Notes: a model not told the origin generated them from the sequence alone. Shown: positions 35,213-45,600, counted from the first letter of the stretch. The stretch: 64,000 bases of DNA from an uncultured Thiotrichaceae bacterium (GCA_937925855.1 CALAMO010000007.1:1-64000), one strand, 5' to 3'. A program made the numbers and translations.

Positions 35213-36247
35213 TCAGCGTTTTATCAAAAACATGGCATCACCGTAGCTAAAGAAACGGTAGCGTTCCGCCACTGCGTGCTGATAGGCCGCACGGATGGTG
35301 TCATAGCCGGAGAAGGCCGAGACCAACATCAGCAGCGTTGATTCTGGCAGGTGGAAATTAGTAATCATCGCATCGACGACGTTGAACTGATAGCCCGGTG
35401 TAATGAATAGACGGGTGTCGTTCTCGAACGGGTTTAAGTAGCCGTTTGCTGCGGCGCTTTCCAAGCTGCGTACCGAGGTGGTGCCAACGGCGATCACGCG
35501 GCCACCACGTTCCCGACAGGCGGCCACGGCGGCACAGGTTTGGGCACTGACGACAGCAAACTCGGCATGCATGGTGTGCGCGGCGAGGTCATGGCTGCGC
35601 ACGGGTTGAAAGGTACCGGCACCAACGTGCAGGGTGACCTCGGTGAAGTGTACGCCTCGGTCTTGTAGCTGTTGCAGCAGAGCGGCATCAAAATGTAACC
35701 CGGCAGTGGGGGCGGCGACTGCGCCGGGGTGGCGTGCGTAAACGGTCTGATAGCGTTCGCGGTCGGCGGCGGCATCGGGACGTGTGATGTAGGGGGGCAG
35801 CGGGATATGGCCGTGCGCTTCGAGTAATTCGAGTGCCGGTGTGTCATGTAGGAACTTGAGGTGGAATAGGTCGCCCTGTCGCCCCAGCATTTCCGCATTT
35901 ATCTGTTCTTCTAGCCGCAGGCGGGTGCCGCTTTTGGGCGCTTTACTGGCGCGGACATGTGCGACGACTTCATGCGTGCTGATAATGCGCTCGACCAGCA
36001 CTTCAACTTTGCCGCCGCTGACTTTGCGGCCATGCAGGCGAGCTGGAATCACGCGGGTGTTATTGAAGACCAAAAGGTCTTCGGACTGGATCAGTGCGGG
36101 TAGCGCGCTGAAGGTTGTATCGGCCAGTTCGCCTGCAGGATCAACGAACAGCAGTCGACTGTCGGTGCGCTGCGCTAGGGGCTGGTGTGCAATCAGCTCC
36201 GGCGGCAGTTCATAATGGAAATCACTCAGCGTCATTGGCTTATTCAT
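35213..36247 (-). CDS. queA: S-adenosylmethionine:tRNA ribosyltransferase-isomerase
   Basis: This 344-residue protein matches QueA along its length: [15 protein letters not shown] near the start, [25 protein letters not shown], and [15 protein letters not shown]. QueA converts preQ1-tRNA to epoxyqueuosine-tRNA with SAM as ribosyl donor, at the wobble base of His, Asn, Asp and Tyr tRNAs. Here it reads away from tRNA-Leu; tgt is not adjacent in this window, and 34924-35212 downstream holds no gene. Confidence 0.96.
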   Translation of the reverse strand: MNKPMTLSDFHYELPPELIAHQPLAQRTDSRLLFVDPAGELADTTFSALPALIQSEDLLVFNNTRVIPARLHGRKVSGGKVEVLVERIISTHEVVAHVRASKAPKSGTRLRLEEQINAEMLGRQGDLFHLKFLHDTPALELLEAHGHIPLPPYITRPDAAADRERYQTVYARHPGAVAAPTAGLHFDAALLQQLQDRGVHFTEVTLHVGAGTFQPVRSHDLAAHTMHAEFAVVSAQTCAAVAACRERGGRVIAVGTTSVRSLESAAANGYLNPFENDTRLFITPGYQFNVVDAMITNFHLPESTLLMLVSAFSGYDTIRAAYQHAVAERYRFFSYGDAMFLIKR

Positions 36248-36277
36248 GGGGGCGCATGATACACCGTGTAAAAAGAC

Positions 36278-36305
36278 TTTCCAAACAGGGAAAAACAGGT
36301 AGAAT
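36278..36305 (+). promoter_or_regulatory. possible sigma-70 promoter of tRNA-Leu
   Basis: A TAGAAT box at 36300-36305 lies 16 bases after TTTCCA (36278-36283), and the tRNA begins 19 bases downstream of the -10 box. The -35 match is weak (four of six), so this is tentative. Confidence 0.35.
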
Positions 36306-36323
36306 ATGCAGCTTCACACCTGT

Positions 36324-36410
36324 GCCTGGGTGGCGGAATTGGTAGACGCAGCGGATTCAAAATCCGCCGGTGGTAACACTGTGAGAGTTCGAGTCTCTCT
36401 CTAGGCACCA
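36324..36410 (+). tRNA. tRNA-Leu (anticodon CAA)
   Basis: The 87-nt gene has a paired acceptor stem (GCCTGGG with TCTAGGC), a D arm GGTAGAC, an anticodon stem GCGGA/TCCGC around loop TTCAAAA, a long class II variable arm, a GTTCGAGTC T-arm and an encoded CCA. The anticodon CAA (36358-36360) reads UUG. It is the integration site of the mobile element that starts at its 3' end, and its 3' sequence is kept intact by the element. Confidence 0.96.
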
Positions 36411-36412
36411 TT
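36395..36412. other. attL, tRNA-Leu 3' end
   Basis: The sequence CTCTCTCTAGGCACCATT covers the 3' end of tRNA-Leu. It has a near-copy at the far end of the element, as expected where a P4-type integrase uses a tRNA end as target. Confidence 0.75.
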
Positions 36413-36524
36413 AGCTCATTCGAGCAAGTCCGAAAAAGTCCATAAAATCAGTAACATCAATACCTTAAGGCATATTCTTTGTACGTTAGCGTCCGGCTGT
36501 ATCCCGTGACAGCCAGCAAAAAAA

Positions 36525-36543
36525 GGGGCAAGATAAGGGGCAT
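36525..36543. repeat. left inner repeat near attL (possible integrase arm site)
   Basis: GGGGCAAGATAAGGGGCAT lies 115 bases inside attL and matches 59627-59645 at 16 of 19 positions in the same orientation. An inverted CTTGCCCC half lies close by, just before the integrase gene. Placement next to attL suggests integrase or excisionase arm-site binding. Confidence 0.55.
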
Positions 36544-36573
36544 ATACAGAAACTTGCCCCAGCGGATTTTGAT

Positions 36574-37842
36574 GTGAAGCCAGCAAAGCCATTAACTGAC
36601 ACCAAGGTAAAAGCAGCTAAACCCAAAGACAAAACCTATAAGCTGTCTGATGGCGGTGGTTTGTATCTGGAAGTGATGGTGTCTGGTGCGAAGGTCTGGC
36701 GCTTAAAGTACCTTCACCCAACTAAACGCAATGAGAAAGGCAAGCGTACCGAAAACCGTTTGACCATTGGCAAATACCCGAAGGTATCCATTCGTGATGC
36801 CCGTAAAGCTAGCATTGAAGCCAAAGAGTTGATAGAGCAGGGCACTGACCCAAATACACAGAAGAAACGCGAAAGATTAAAGCGGGCCGGTGAATATGAA
36901 AACGGCTTTGAAGTGTTGGCGCGGGAATGGCATCAGAAAAACCTGAACCGCTGGAAGCCTAACCATGCGGCGCGTGTCTTGCGTTCTTTGGAGTTGGACG
37001 TGTTCAAGTTTATTGGCGCTATGCCGATAACAGATATTGAGGCACCGGACGTACTGGCAGTATTGAGGCGCAAAGAGAGTGAAGGTGCATTACATTATGT
37101 TGCCAAACTGAGACAGCGTATTGGCGCGGTATTTCGCTATGCGGTGGCTACTGGCAAGGTTCGCTATAACCCTGTGCCCGATCTGATTGGCGCTACCGAA
37201 GTCCACAAGAGCAAAAACAGAAAAGCACTTGCCCGCGCTGACCTTCCCGCATTTCTTGCTGATCTGGATAGTTATAGCAGCGAGATTTTAAAACGGGCGT
37301 TACGTTTGACCCTACTCACTTTTGTACGCACTGCTGAAATTAGGGGCGGGCGTTGGTCAGAAATCGACTGGCAGGCCAGAGAATGGCATATACCGGGCGA
37401 ACGCATGAAGATGGGCGAAGCGCACATTGTACCGCTATCTGATCAGGCGTTGGCATTGTTGGAAGAGTTAAGGGTGTTTACCAGTGATTCTGATTACCTG
37501 TTTTATACGCGGCGACGTAAAGACCCTATGAGTGAAAATGCCATGTTGCAGGCAGTAAGGCGCATGGGATGGCAGAACAGAACCACCGTGCATGGCTTCA
37601 GAGCTACTGCTAGTACTGTTCTTAATGAGTCAGGTTTTCGGCCTGATGTTATTGAGCGTCAATTAGCCCACGCGGAACAGAACAAAGTTAGAGCAGCTTA
37701 TCATCGTTCTGAATACCTAGCTGAACGCCACCAGATGATGCAATGGTGGGCTGATTTTCTGGATGCACAGCAGCATGGTATTGATGTAATACCAGTTAGG
37801 GCAGGGCAAAGTTTTGCAGAGCAACACCATAACGAGGTGTAA
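36574..37842 (+). CDS. tyrosine integrase, P4 type
   Basis: This 422-residue recombinase starts at GTG 36574 with a DUF4102 arm-binding domain (LTDTKVKAAKP, LSDGGGLYLEV) followed by the core-binding and catalytic domains. Catalytic residues are visible as R252 (TFVRTAEIRGG), H340-x-x-R343 (HGFR), and Y376 in the RAAYHRSEYL segment. It would integrate and excise the element at the tRNA-Leu 3' end, which lies only 160 bp upstream, the usual position. A small unknown gene follows after 6 bp. Confidence 0.95.
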   Translation: MKPAKPLTDTKVKAAKPKDKTYKLSDGGGLYLEVMVSGAKVWRLKYLHPTKRNEKGKRTENRLTIGKYPKVSIRDARKASIEAKELIEQGTDPNTQKKRERLKRAGEYENGFEVLAREWHQKNLNRWKPNHAARVLRSLELDVFKFIGAMPITDIEAPDVLAVLRRKESEGALHYVAKLRQRIGAVFRYAVATGKVRYNPVPDLIGATEVHKSKNRKALARADLPAFLADLDSYSSEILKRALRLTLLTFVRTAEIRGGRWSEIDWQAREWHIPGERMKMGEAHIVPLSDQALALLEELRVFTSDSDYLFYTRRRKDPMSENAMLQAVRRMGWQNRTTVHGFRATASTVLNESGFRPDVIERQLAHAEQNKVRAAYHRSEYLAERHQMMQWWADFLDAQQHGIDVIPVRAGQSFAEQHHNEV

Positions 37843-37848
37843 CTGATA

Positions 37849-38496
37849 ATGAGTACAAGTGTAAGTTCTGGTGGTGGTAGCGCAGATTCTACCGACTTAG
37901 ATAGAGAGCCAGATTGGGATCACTGTTTGGATATACCCAATATTCAAATCAAAGATGCTGTGTCCCTCTCTATTGGTATTAATCCAAGCAATTACGACGA
38001 TATACAGGCTGACATTATCAAACGTAAGCAATATTTTCCCGATAAGGTTTGTGAGGAAGAACTTGGTCAGGTTAAGAGGTGGCATAAAAGGCTGCTGCTT
38101 GCTAAGAGGCATGCGGAAAACGGGAGTTTGAAAATAGCCAAAAGTGCAGGCGTACATTGGATGGTTCCTGAAGCAGTCGATATAGAGCATTCAGAAGTCA
38201 ACTTGGTAGCGTTCGTTCAGTGGTCGCAATCTTTACGCACACCTTGGAAGCTTCCAGAGCCGTTAATGAATTTAAGTTGTGTTGAACAAGTGGGAGAAGA
38301 CGATGAACTATCTATTGGCGATACACTGAAGGTTATCGCAACACTATTGAAAGTAATTCAGGCCAATGCTAAATCACACAATCAATCTTGGGTATCAGAC
38401 GCTATTGCAGAGGACGACAAATATAAAATACAAGGTATTGGCAAAAGAAAACTTAATGGTATTTTTGCTAGTGCAAACAAAGAGTTAAAAAAGTAA
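37849..38496 (+). CDS. hypothetical protein next to integrase
   Basis: I do not recognise this 215-residue protein. It is soluble, slightly acidic at the start, with a Lys-rich C-terminus, no signal peptide and no clear motif. It starts 6 bp after the integrase stop, so the two are probably co-transcribed. The DNA is more AT-rich than in the chromosome outside. Similar positions in other islands hold accessory or regulatory proteins, but nothing here proves a role. Confidence 0.75.
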   Translation: MSTSVSSGGGSADSTDLDREPDWDHCLDIPNIQIKDAVSLSIGINPSNYDDIQADIIKRKQYFPDKVCEEELGQVKRWHKRLLLAKRHAENGSLKIAKSAGVHWMVPEAVDIEHSEVNLVAFVQWSQSLRTPWKLPEPLMNLSCVEQVGEDDELSIGDTLKVIATLLKVIQANAKSHNQSWVSDAIAEDDKYKIQGIGKRKLNGIFASANKELKK

Positions 38497-38585
38497 TTTT
38501 TGCAGTGCAAAACTTTCGTTTTTGCGTGCAATGCAATAATCAGTAACTGCCCATAGCATCTGCTCATTCGTTAACGGACATAACC

Positions 38586-38649
38586 GGATGAGTGCAGATG
38601 CTTCAGTGTCACCACTCATCCATTGATAAGCTTTATGGAAAGGATGAGT
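38586..38649. promoter_or_regulatory. three GGATGAGT motifs upstream of the AlpA-like gene
   Basis: GGATGAGT occurs at 38586-38593 and 38642-38649, with the inverted ACTCATCC at 38614-38621 between them. The spacing places them in the control region of the AlpA-like gene, and the last lies just before its start. They may bind AlpA itself or another regulator. The surrounding gap 38497-38651 has no gene. Confidence 0.5.
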
Positions 38650-38651
38650 AG

Positions 38652-38858
38652 ATGCAGACGAGTAATACACCCCAGGCTCATGATCGGGCTATCCGACTCC
38701 CTGAGCTAATCAGCATCACCGGGAAGTCGCGCACTTCAATTTACGAAGATATGAAAGCGGGTACGTTTCCGGCTGGCTTTTTGATTGGCAAGCGGGCGCG
38801 TGCGTGGTCGCTTAATGCGGTGAATGAGTGGTTGGAGCAGCAAAAGGAGGGCGCTTAA
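38652..38858 (+). CDS. AlpA-family helix-turn-helix regulator
   Basis: This 68-residue protein has the MerR-like helix-turn-helix of AlpA regulators: IRLPELISITGKSRTSIYED, then GTFPAGFLIGKRARAWSLNA and NEWLEQQ. AlpA-type proteins of P4-like islands activate or repress integrase and often act as excisionase. An AAGGAT stretch lies before the ATG. It is followed after one base by the primase-helicase start, so the two are coupled. Confidence 0.9.
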   Translation: MQTSNTPQAHDRAIRLPELISITGKSRTSIYEDMKAGTFPAGFLIGKRARAWSLNAVNEWLEQQKEGA

Positions 38859-38859
38859 T

Positions 38860-40974
38860 ATGGCTATGAAGGTTAGCCAAAGCGCTGCATCTGAACTAAG
38901 CATGGAGTGGACGTATTTTCGGAATTTACGCGCTAATCAGGGAGAATTGCGTACAAGCAGTTGGCTGGAATTTTGCGATATGATTCGTCATGCAGAACAC
39001 TACGGCGCTAAGAACGAACAACCCTTGTTGAAGCTGGGCAGTTATGAGAATAACAGCCGCGCTCCTGATTCTCAGCTCATAAAAATTTCAGGCATTGAAG
39101 TTGACTATGATGCAGGTAAAGTCACCTTAGCCGAAGCTCAGCAACGGGTGTCAGCGGCTAAGATTGAAGCGTTTTTTTGCAGCACGTATAACAGTAAACC
39201 AGAGCAACCTAAGTGGCGGCTTTTCGTTCCGTTATCACAGGCGACAGATGCAATACACCGTGCATCATGGGTAGCAGCAATCAATCAGGTAATAGGCAAC
39301 ATAGCCGCTAAAGAATCCTTCACGCCAAAACAGATATTTTTCTTTGGGCGGGGTGATGGTGATTATCAGACGGTGCATTGTCAAGGCGAGTATTTAAACC
39401 GCATTCCAGCCATGCAAGCGATAGCTGATGATTATATGCTAAACGGTCAGGCTCCTCCCAAGCCTAAACCGGCAACTCATATCAATCATTTTGCCCATGC
39501 TGATAATGATGAATTGGCAAGGCTCGAAAGGGCATTGTCAGTGCTGGATTCCGCTGATACTGATACGTGGACTGAAGCAATGTTTGGTATTGCGGGATCG
39601 TTAGGTGAAGCGGGTTATTCGACGTTTGATACGTGGAGCGCCTCAGCGCCTAATTACAATGCTGCTCAGAATCGTAAGCGCTATCTGTCTTGTATAGGCT
39701 CAACTAAGACAGTGGCGACTGTTTTCAGCATGGCTAATCAGGTTGATCGTGATTGGAATAAATCTGATAAGACGCAGCGGAGTCATGCGCTATCGCAGCA
39801 GGCAGGTTATCACTATCAGCCTGATATTAAACACCAGCGCCAACAGGGTCAATCTGAAGGTAGTCACGTTAAATTAGTTGCGGCTTCGCTCATCGCACCG
39901 AAGCGTCTTGAATGGCTATGGCCTGAAAATATTCCTAAAAATGCGTTATCGCTGTTTGTGGGTATGCCTAAGACAGGTAAGACCATGCTGTTAATTATGA
40001 TTGTTGCTATTGTCTCATCAGGTGGTAAGTACCCGGATGGTACACAGGCGACCATTGGTAAGGTGTTATTCTGGACGGGTGAAGATGATATACAGGATAC
40101 GATTCTGCCACGCCTTAAAGCAGCAGGAGCGAATCTTGATAATGTGATGTTTGTTAATGACACAGTATCTGATGGTGAATGCCATCCGTTTTCACCGGCT
40201 GATGACATGGCGTTGTTACTGGATACCATCGAACGCATGCAGGAAAAACCTGTATTACTGGTGGTTGACCCCATTGTATCCGTCGTTAAGGAAATGAATA
40301 ATGCGCTGGAAGTTCGTCGTGGCCTGGAGCCACTGCGCACCATAGCGCAGAATTATAAAATGGCCGTAGTCGGTATTACCCATTTTCGCAAAAGCCGGGG
40401 TGAGAGTGGTCTGGGTGAACAAATTATTGGTAGCTCTGCATTCCTGCAAGTGCCGCGTGTGGTTTTCTATACCTTGAAGGTGCCTGACTCTGATGGACAG
40501 TGTGTATTCTTTCGGGGTGACACCAACATGGCTGCTTCAGATTGTGGTTTCACCTATGCAATCGAAAGCACTGAGGCTGACTTTCCAGAGCATCAGATGG
40601 TGATTGATACCGCTACAGTGACTTGGGGTAGTCGCATTGAAGGTGATGACCTGCAAATGCTGATTAGTCCTGATGGCCGAGGAGATTCAGCACCTGCACG
40701 CTTAGCTGCTGAGGATATGCTAAAAGCTTTCCTTGCCGGGGGTGAACAGCTCAAGGAAGAGATTGACCATGAAGCTAAACGGCAGGGTATTACTACGATT
40801 AGTTTAACCCGTGCCAAGAAAGCATTGGGTATTAAGCACCGTAAGCGCAAGAAATCTGAGTCCAGTCCGGGTAAGTCGGTGTGGTACTTAGCGGATCAGG
40901 GCCAACCTGATCAAGTTGACCCTGTTGAAAAAGGTGATCAGGTTGATTGTGTTGATAAAGTTACCGAGGCTTAA
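38860..40974 (+). CDS. primase-helicase (RepA-like AAA) of the element
   Basis: This protein of about 704 residues has an N-terminal primase-like region (GIEVDYDAG near residue 75 and FFFGRGDGDYQ near residue 155), a PriCT-2-like domain (about 215-285), then a RecA-fold ATPase with Walker A GMPKTGKT at 368-375 and a LLVVDPIVSV Walker B strand near 470. The C-terminus holds a likely winged helix and a repetitive tail (DQPDQVDPVEKGDQVDCVDKV) that is encoded by TGATCA repeats. Such proteins start replication of P4-like satellites and islands. The start is supported by AAGGAGG. Other option: RepA-like plasmid helicase. Confidence 0.83.
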   Translation: MAMKVSQSAASELSMEWTYFRNLRANQGELRTSSWLEFCDMIRHAEHYGAKNEQPLLKLGSYENNSRAPDSQLIKISGIEVDYDAGKVTLAEAQQRVSAAKIEAFFCSTYNSKPEQPKWRLFVPLSQATDAIHRASWVAAINQVIGNIAAKESFTPKQIFFFGRGDGDYQTVHCQGEYLNRIPAMQAIADDYMLNGQAPPKPKPATHINHFAHADNDELARLERALSVLDSADTDTWTEAMFGIAGSLGEAGYSTFDTWSASAPNYNAAQNRKRYLSCIGSTKTVATVFSMANQVDRDWNKSDKTQRSHALSQQAGYHYQPDIKHQRQQGQSEGSHVKLVAASLIAPKRLEWLWPENIPKNALSLFVGMPKTGKTMLLIMIVAIVSSGGKYPDGTQATIGKVLFWTGEDDIQDTILPRLKAAGANLDNVMFVNDTVSDGECHPFSPADDMALLLDTIERMQEKPVLLVVDPIVSVVKEMNNALEVRRGLEPLRTIAQNYKMAVVGITHFRKSRGESGLGEQIIGSSAFLQVPRVVFYTLKVPDSDGQCVFFRGDTNMAASDCGFTYAIESTEADFPEHQMVIDTATVTWGSRIEGDDLQMLISPDGRGDSAPARLAAEDMLKAFLAGGEQLKEEIDHEAKRQGITTISLTRAKKALGIKHRKRKKSESSPGKSVWYLADQGQPDQVDPVEKGDQVDCVDKVTEA

Positions 40975-41328
40975 GCCCGCAATATCTCAGCCTATTTACC
41001 GTGGGTGTTATACAGTTTGCCACCAGCGCTACAACTTTATCAGCCTGATCTATGTTAGATAAGATGATCAGGTTGATAAAGTTGATAAACTTAGTTAAAT
41101 CAATAGCATAATCTTTAAAGTTATCAGTAAGACGCACTTGTTTTATTGCCTTGTCTTATGTTATTCCTAAAAGGGAATGTACCGTGCCTAGTGGAATCTT
41201 AGGAGCGGCATGCCACGTCTTTATCAAGACAATTACTTTCTTCTCTGCACTTTTTCTCTGCCGACCTGATCAACGTTATCAACTGGATCAAGCGATTCAG
41301 CAGAGGTATTGCTGATCAAGTTAATCAG
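40908..41328. repeat. iteron-like TGATCARGTTGA repeats after the primase gene
   Basis: Copies of TGATCA(A/G)GTTGA lie at 40908, 40935 and 41065, with a variant TGATCAAGTTAA at 41313 and degenerate or inverted relatives (GATCAACGTTATCAACTGGATCA region at about 41268-41290). The repeat at 41065 continues as GATAAAGTTGATAAAC. Two are inside the 3' end of the primase gene. The gap 40975-41331 has no gene. Repeats beside a replication protein are typical of an origin. Confidence 0.6.
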
Positions 41329-41331
41329 AAT

Positions 41332-41622
41332 ATGGAGAATCTTATGGTTAGTGAGTCAAAGTATCACTACAAGCACTATCGTTATTCCAGCGCCGCAGTA
41401 GCGGCTGTTATCCGCAAACAAGACGGTGTAAAGCGCTGTGGACGCTGTGAGCAGACTAAGCCACTTGACCAGTATCACCACGATAAATCACGCGCTGATG
41501 GCCTTTATGCTTATTGTCTTACCTGTTCGGCTTTACTGAGAGAGCAACGCAGGGACAAAAGGCGGGCAGCAGACCGAGCAAGGTATGTCGCTAGAAAACC
41601 GGCTAACAGTCAGGAGGGCTGA
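41332..41622 (+). CDS. small zinc-binding protein (recombination endonuclease-like)
   Basis: This 96-residue protein has a treble-clef-like zinc motif: CGRCEQTKPLDQYHHDKSRADG followed by YCLTC, with a basic C-terminal tail of about 25 residues. Two CxxC pairs with this spacing appear in proteins resembling phage recombination endonuclease VII, but the catalytic residues of that nuclease are not evident here. DNA or RNA binding is the safe reading. It starts just after the iteron-like region. Confidence 0.7.
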   Translation: MENLMVSESKYHYKHYRYSSAAVAAVIRKQDGVKRCGRCEQTKPLDQYHHDKSRADGLYAYCLTCSALLREQRRDKRRAADRARYVARKPANSQEG

Positions 41623-42253
41623 AATTGGGTTACTAAAGGTGACATTCTACAGCAGAATTTTCCGTTTTTCTGCTGATGGTTCCCGCGCATTTCGCCAAAC
41701 CTAGCTACAGCGAGCTTTCAGGACATTGCAGGCATTCCGGCTAACGATAAAAAGTGTGTTTTCGGTTTGCTGTGGTTGACCCACAAACACCTAGCGGTTT
41801 TGCTACACACTGATAATTCGCTGTTGATTTCTGAAACGTCGTTATAGCGTACTTCTAGGAGTATGGAAGTATTCCGGCCAACGACAAAAAGCCCGTTATA
41901 GGTTTCGTGAGGTTTGGTTATTGGCGCTTCAAGATCGGGTGCATTCCGGCCAATAAAGATGGTTGGTTTTTTATCTGACTGGACTAGACATTTTACCCTC
42001 TGTTTCCGTCAAGGGCGTTGGAATCGTTGCAGAATCTTGATGTTTAGGAAGCCTTGCCTATGTTTCCGTTATTACAGTTGAGTCGATTTATAAGCGATTC
42101 TAACGGCGTAGCGTACCCTTGTTGCTGCGACCTTTGGTTTGACTCAGTATGAGTCATGGCAGTTTATCGGATACGGCTATCAGGCTGCTTGTGTATCCTT
42201 GGGCGCATGGTTGCAGGAACAGAGTGTATGCAACTCTTGCCCAGCGGCGAGCG
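41623..42253. other. 630-base gene-free region with three direct repeats
   Basis: No convincing gene on either strand. Three copies of GYATTCCGGCYAAYGAYAAAAAG-like sequence occur at 41732, 41869 and 41941; the first two stay alike for about 40 bases, including a GGTTTGNTGTGGTT-like tail. Two TGTTTCCGT motifs lie further on. The region separates the replication side of the island from the minus-strand restriction operon and could hold an origin, an RNA gene or regulatory sites. Confidence 0.55.
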
Positions 42254-42610
42254 TTAAAACGTTTCATCCCAGACATACTTATAGGCTAAGCCACTGATGC
42301 TACCTTCCCGCACTTGAGCAATAAGACCTTCATCCGGCACACTGTCAGAAATCAAAGCGATTTCAGATGCTCTTAAATAGGGTTCGCCTTTTTTGCTGCC
42401 GTCCTTGTTGTGCTTTTGGCAAACTTTTACGGTAGCTATGTATTGCGTACCAATGGGGAACAGTTCACGTAGTTTCCTTGGAAATTCAACACGAGCACAT
42501 GCATCGAAACCTTCGACGGGCCTGACGCGTGGCCGGGTAACTTTTTCATCCCGGCATGTTTCCAGTTTGATACCCTTGAATGACTTCCCAATCTGATTAT
42601 CCAGATTCAT
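42254..42610 (-). CDS. hypothetical protein ending the type III restriction operon
   Basis: I do not recognise this 118-residue protein. It begins MNLDNQIGKSFKG; the start is fixed by a strong AGGAGG site and by the ATGA overlap with the res stop codon. There is a short basic stretch RPRVRPVEG and an otherwise mixed alpha/beta composition, without a signal peptide. Overlap with res strongly suggests it belongs to the same operon and complex, perhaps as a small accessory or immunity protein; that is inference. Confidence 0.75.
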   Translation of the reverse strand: MNLDNQIGKSFKGIKLETCRDEKVTRPRVRPVEGFDACARVEFPRKLRELFPIGTQYIATVKVCQKHNKDGSKKGEPYLRASEIALISDSVPDEGLIAQVREGSISGLAYKYVWDETF

Positions 42611-45600
42611 AGCAAGTCCTCCTGCCATTGCCCTGTGATGATTTCCTTAGCGTTAGTAGCAACCATAAAATCCACACCTAACTCATTAAAGTGAGCTTTA
42701 CCGCACTTAATTTTCAAATTCTCAGATTTACGGCGTTTTTCGCTGTCATGGGTGCTTTTGCTTTCCCGTACCAGATAGAGCTTGCCCTCATCTTCCGTGA
42801 CGATAGCCCAATCAGGGTTATAGCTGCCTAATGGTGTGGGTACTTTGAACCAACTCGGTAATTTACAGAAAAAGCGCACACTTTCATCTTCATCCAATGC
42901 CTGGGCAATTTGCTTCTCTACATCAGAGTCAAATTCAATGTAGTCATACGGTGTACGTGTTATTTGGCTGCTACCATCACCCTCAGCCTGATGTTGTACT
43001 TCATAAAGTCGGCTGAGATATTTCTCAACATCGTCTTGCTCAAACAAGTGCATTTCGTATGTCTGCCCTTCGATTCTCTCATACTGAATGTCAGTGATGA
43101 TTAGTTCTTGCAGAGTGCGTTTGATCTGTTTGGCAACTTCGATCATGAATGCCTGGGGATTTAAACGAAACTCTCTCAGGCGCTCGCATTGCTTCAGAAT
43201 ATCAACCAGTGTGCCGCGTGTTAGGTCAGTTTCGCGCTGCAAAAAGGCTAATATATCCGGCAATGTGTCATGAGTGATAACCGTCTTATCACGTGCCTGC
43301 TGCAAAGTACGTCCTGCTTCGACCCCCGCCGCACTGATTTTAACTTCCTGTTTGCCGACAGTTAGCGCCAGTGGTTTAATTTCTGGCATATCATGGATTT
43401 TTTCCAATGCCAGCCGGATTAACACGTCGTTGTCGAACTGTACCTTATAGCGGGTTTTCTGTTTGATCTTATCCCAAAGTGCCTGAAAGTCAGGGTTCAT
43501 TTCTACGCGCTTGGTATATTTAACGCTGGTTTTATCACGTGCATCAACAACGCGACCACTGAATAAATACCGTTTCATTTCATCCGTAATAGCTCCCGCC
43601 ATGTGAGCCAATTCTTCCGGCAACTCAAGCTTGAATCCCTTCTGTTTAGGATCAAACTTTTCGGTAATGTCACCTTCTGTGCTGATATAGCCATTATTTT
43701 GTAGCGCCAGCCAGATTTGCCGGGATTGTGTCTGGCCGACAGCAGTATCTTCCCAGTCGCAGGCGAGCTGTGAAAAAGCAATCGGCTGGATGCGGCCAAA
43801 CTTAAAGCCATCGCCCATATCCTTTTCCATATCGCTCTGTAAGCCTTTGGCGTATTCCTCAAAGGATTCACTAGCAATAACGGTCAGCTTATTGATTGAG
43901 GGATCATAGATACGCTCACCGTCCTGATTAACCGGTAGTCTTAGCCCGCGCCCGATAGTTTGGCGACGTTCTTGTTCTGAGCCAATTTCCCGCAATGTGC
44001 ATATCTGAAAAACATTGGGGTTATCCCAGCCTTCTTTGAGCGCGGTATGGCTGAACAGGAAGCGTAGAGGAATGTCTTCTGATAGTAAGCGTTCCTTGTC
44101 TTTCATGATCAATTCGTAGGTATCATCGTCTTTCGCAACCTTGCCAGAGGTATCGACTAACCCAACCACCTTGCCTTTTTTCTTATCCACCGAAAAATAG
44201 CCATTATGAACTTCTTTGGCATCACGTTTGGGCAACGTGCTAAATAGGGGGCGATTTGCCATTTCGGCATAAATAGCTTCAAACCACTCGGCTAGTTTCC
44301 CGTTTTGTGGCTGTCCTTCATCGTCGTAAGTCCGGTAATTAGATACCTTGTCGATAAAGAAAAGCGAGAGTACTTTTATCTGTTTTCCCTGCTTCTGGAA
44401 GTTGCGTTCCTTCTTAAAATGTTCCTCTACCGCTTGCCGGATTTGTGCCTTCAGCACTTCATCGGTCATACCATCTTTTTCTTGCTGTTCTTCCAGCACA
44501 TGGTTGTTGGCAAACATGACATACCCAGCATTAGGTGTAGCGTCAATTTCATCAACAATAAAGCCTTCGTAGCCTTCACGATTGGTTTGGTCACTTAAAT
44601 CAAGCCCTACCACAAGATTAACTGACTTTTTCTTTGTTCCATTTGGGGTGTTTTCAAGGATGGTGGCTTTTGCGGTTGGCGATTTTGCCTTGCCTTTAAA
44701 GCCGATGAAATCAAGTTTTAAGTAGGCTTCATTGCTGTTAGTCCCTGATTCAATGGAGGCTATTTCAATTTGCTTTACCAACTTCAGGTCATAAGCCTTT
44801 AGAGGGTCAAGCTGGTACAGCAGATTGTATGGGTTTCTGTGCGTGGCAGAGTAACGTAATGCAAACAAGGGATTTAGCGTGCTAATCGCTTTTTGCGCCT
44901 TAGCGGTATTATCAACGCTTTGCGGTTCGTCAATAATAACGATGGGGCGAGTCAGCTGCACATACTCAATCCAGCGCCGTCCGCCGGAGCGGTCATCTTC
45001 ACGATGGATAATATTCAGCTTGCGTACTTGTGCTTCGGTGAGTTTGCTGTAGTCCTCAACATTACCTGCATCCTTCTGGAATGCCTGAATGTTGATAACC
45101 ATAATCTGAATTTCATTGCCGATAGCGAATTGGCGCAGCTTGGAAACATCTTTAGAAACGTAGAGGAAGCTGTCAAATGGCGCGTTATCGTACAGCTCAG
45201 CGAAGTGTTCCCGCATGATGCGTAGCGATGAGGTTACGCCTTCACGTATGGCGACAGAAGGCACAACGATAATGAATTTCTTCAGGCCATATTGTTGGCT
45301 TAACTCGAAAATGGTGCGCAGGTAAACATACGTCTTACCAGTACCGGTTTCCATCTCCACTGAGAAATTTGGAAAGCTGTAAGGGTCTTGCTGGCCTTGC
45401 AGGGAAGCGGATAATTCAATGGTGTTGCGTTCCTGAATGCGGTTCAGGTTTTCCAGCAGCCTGGCTTCATCAATCGACAATTCATTAGCTAAGCCCACCT
45501 CGGTTTGGGTAAGGCCCGCCATGTTCATCTGGGTAGACAGTTCAAATTGCCCCTGCTGAATAGGTTGACCGTTTAACAGGTCAATGGCTGCACTGATTGC

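Noticed and set aside
40860..41330. Possible CRISPR array from the TGATCA repeats
   Set aside because: Repeats are too short and too irregular, and two lie in coding sequence; they look like iterons.
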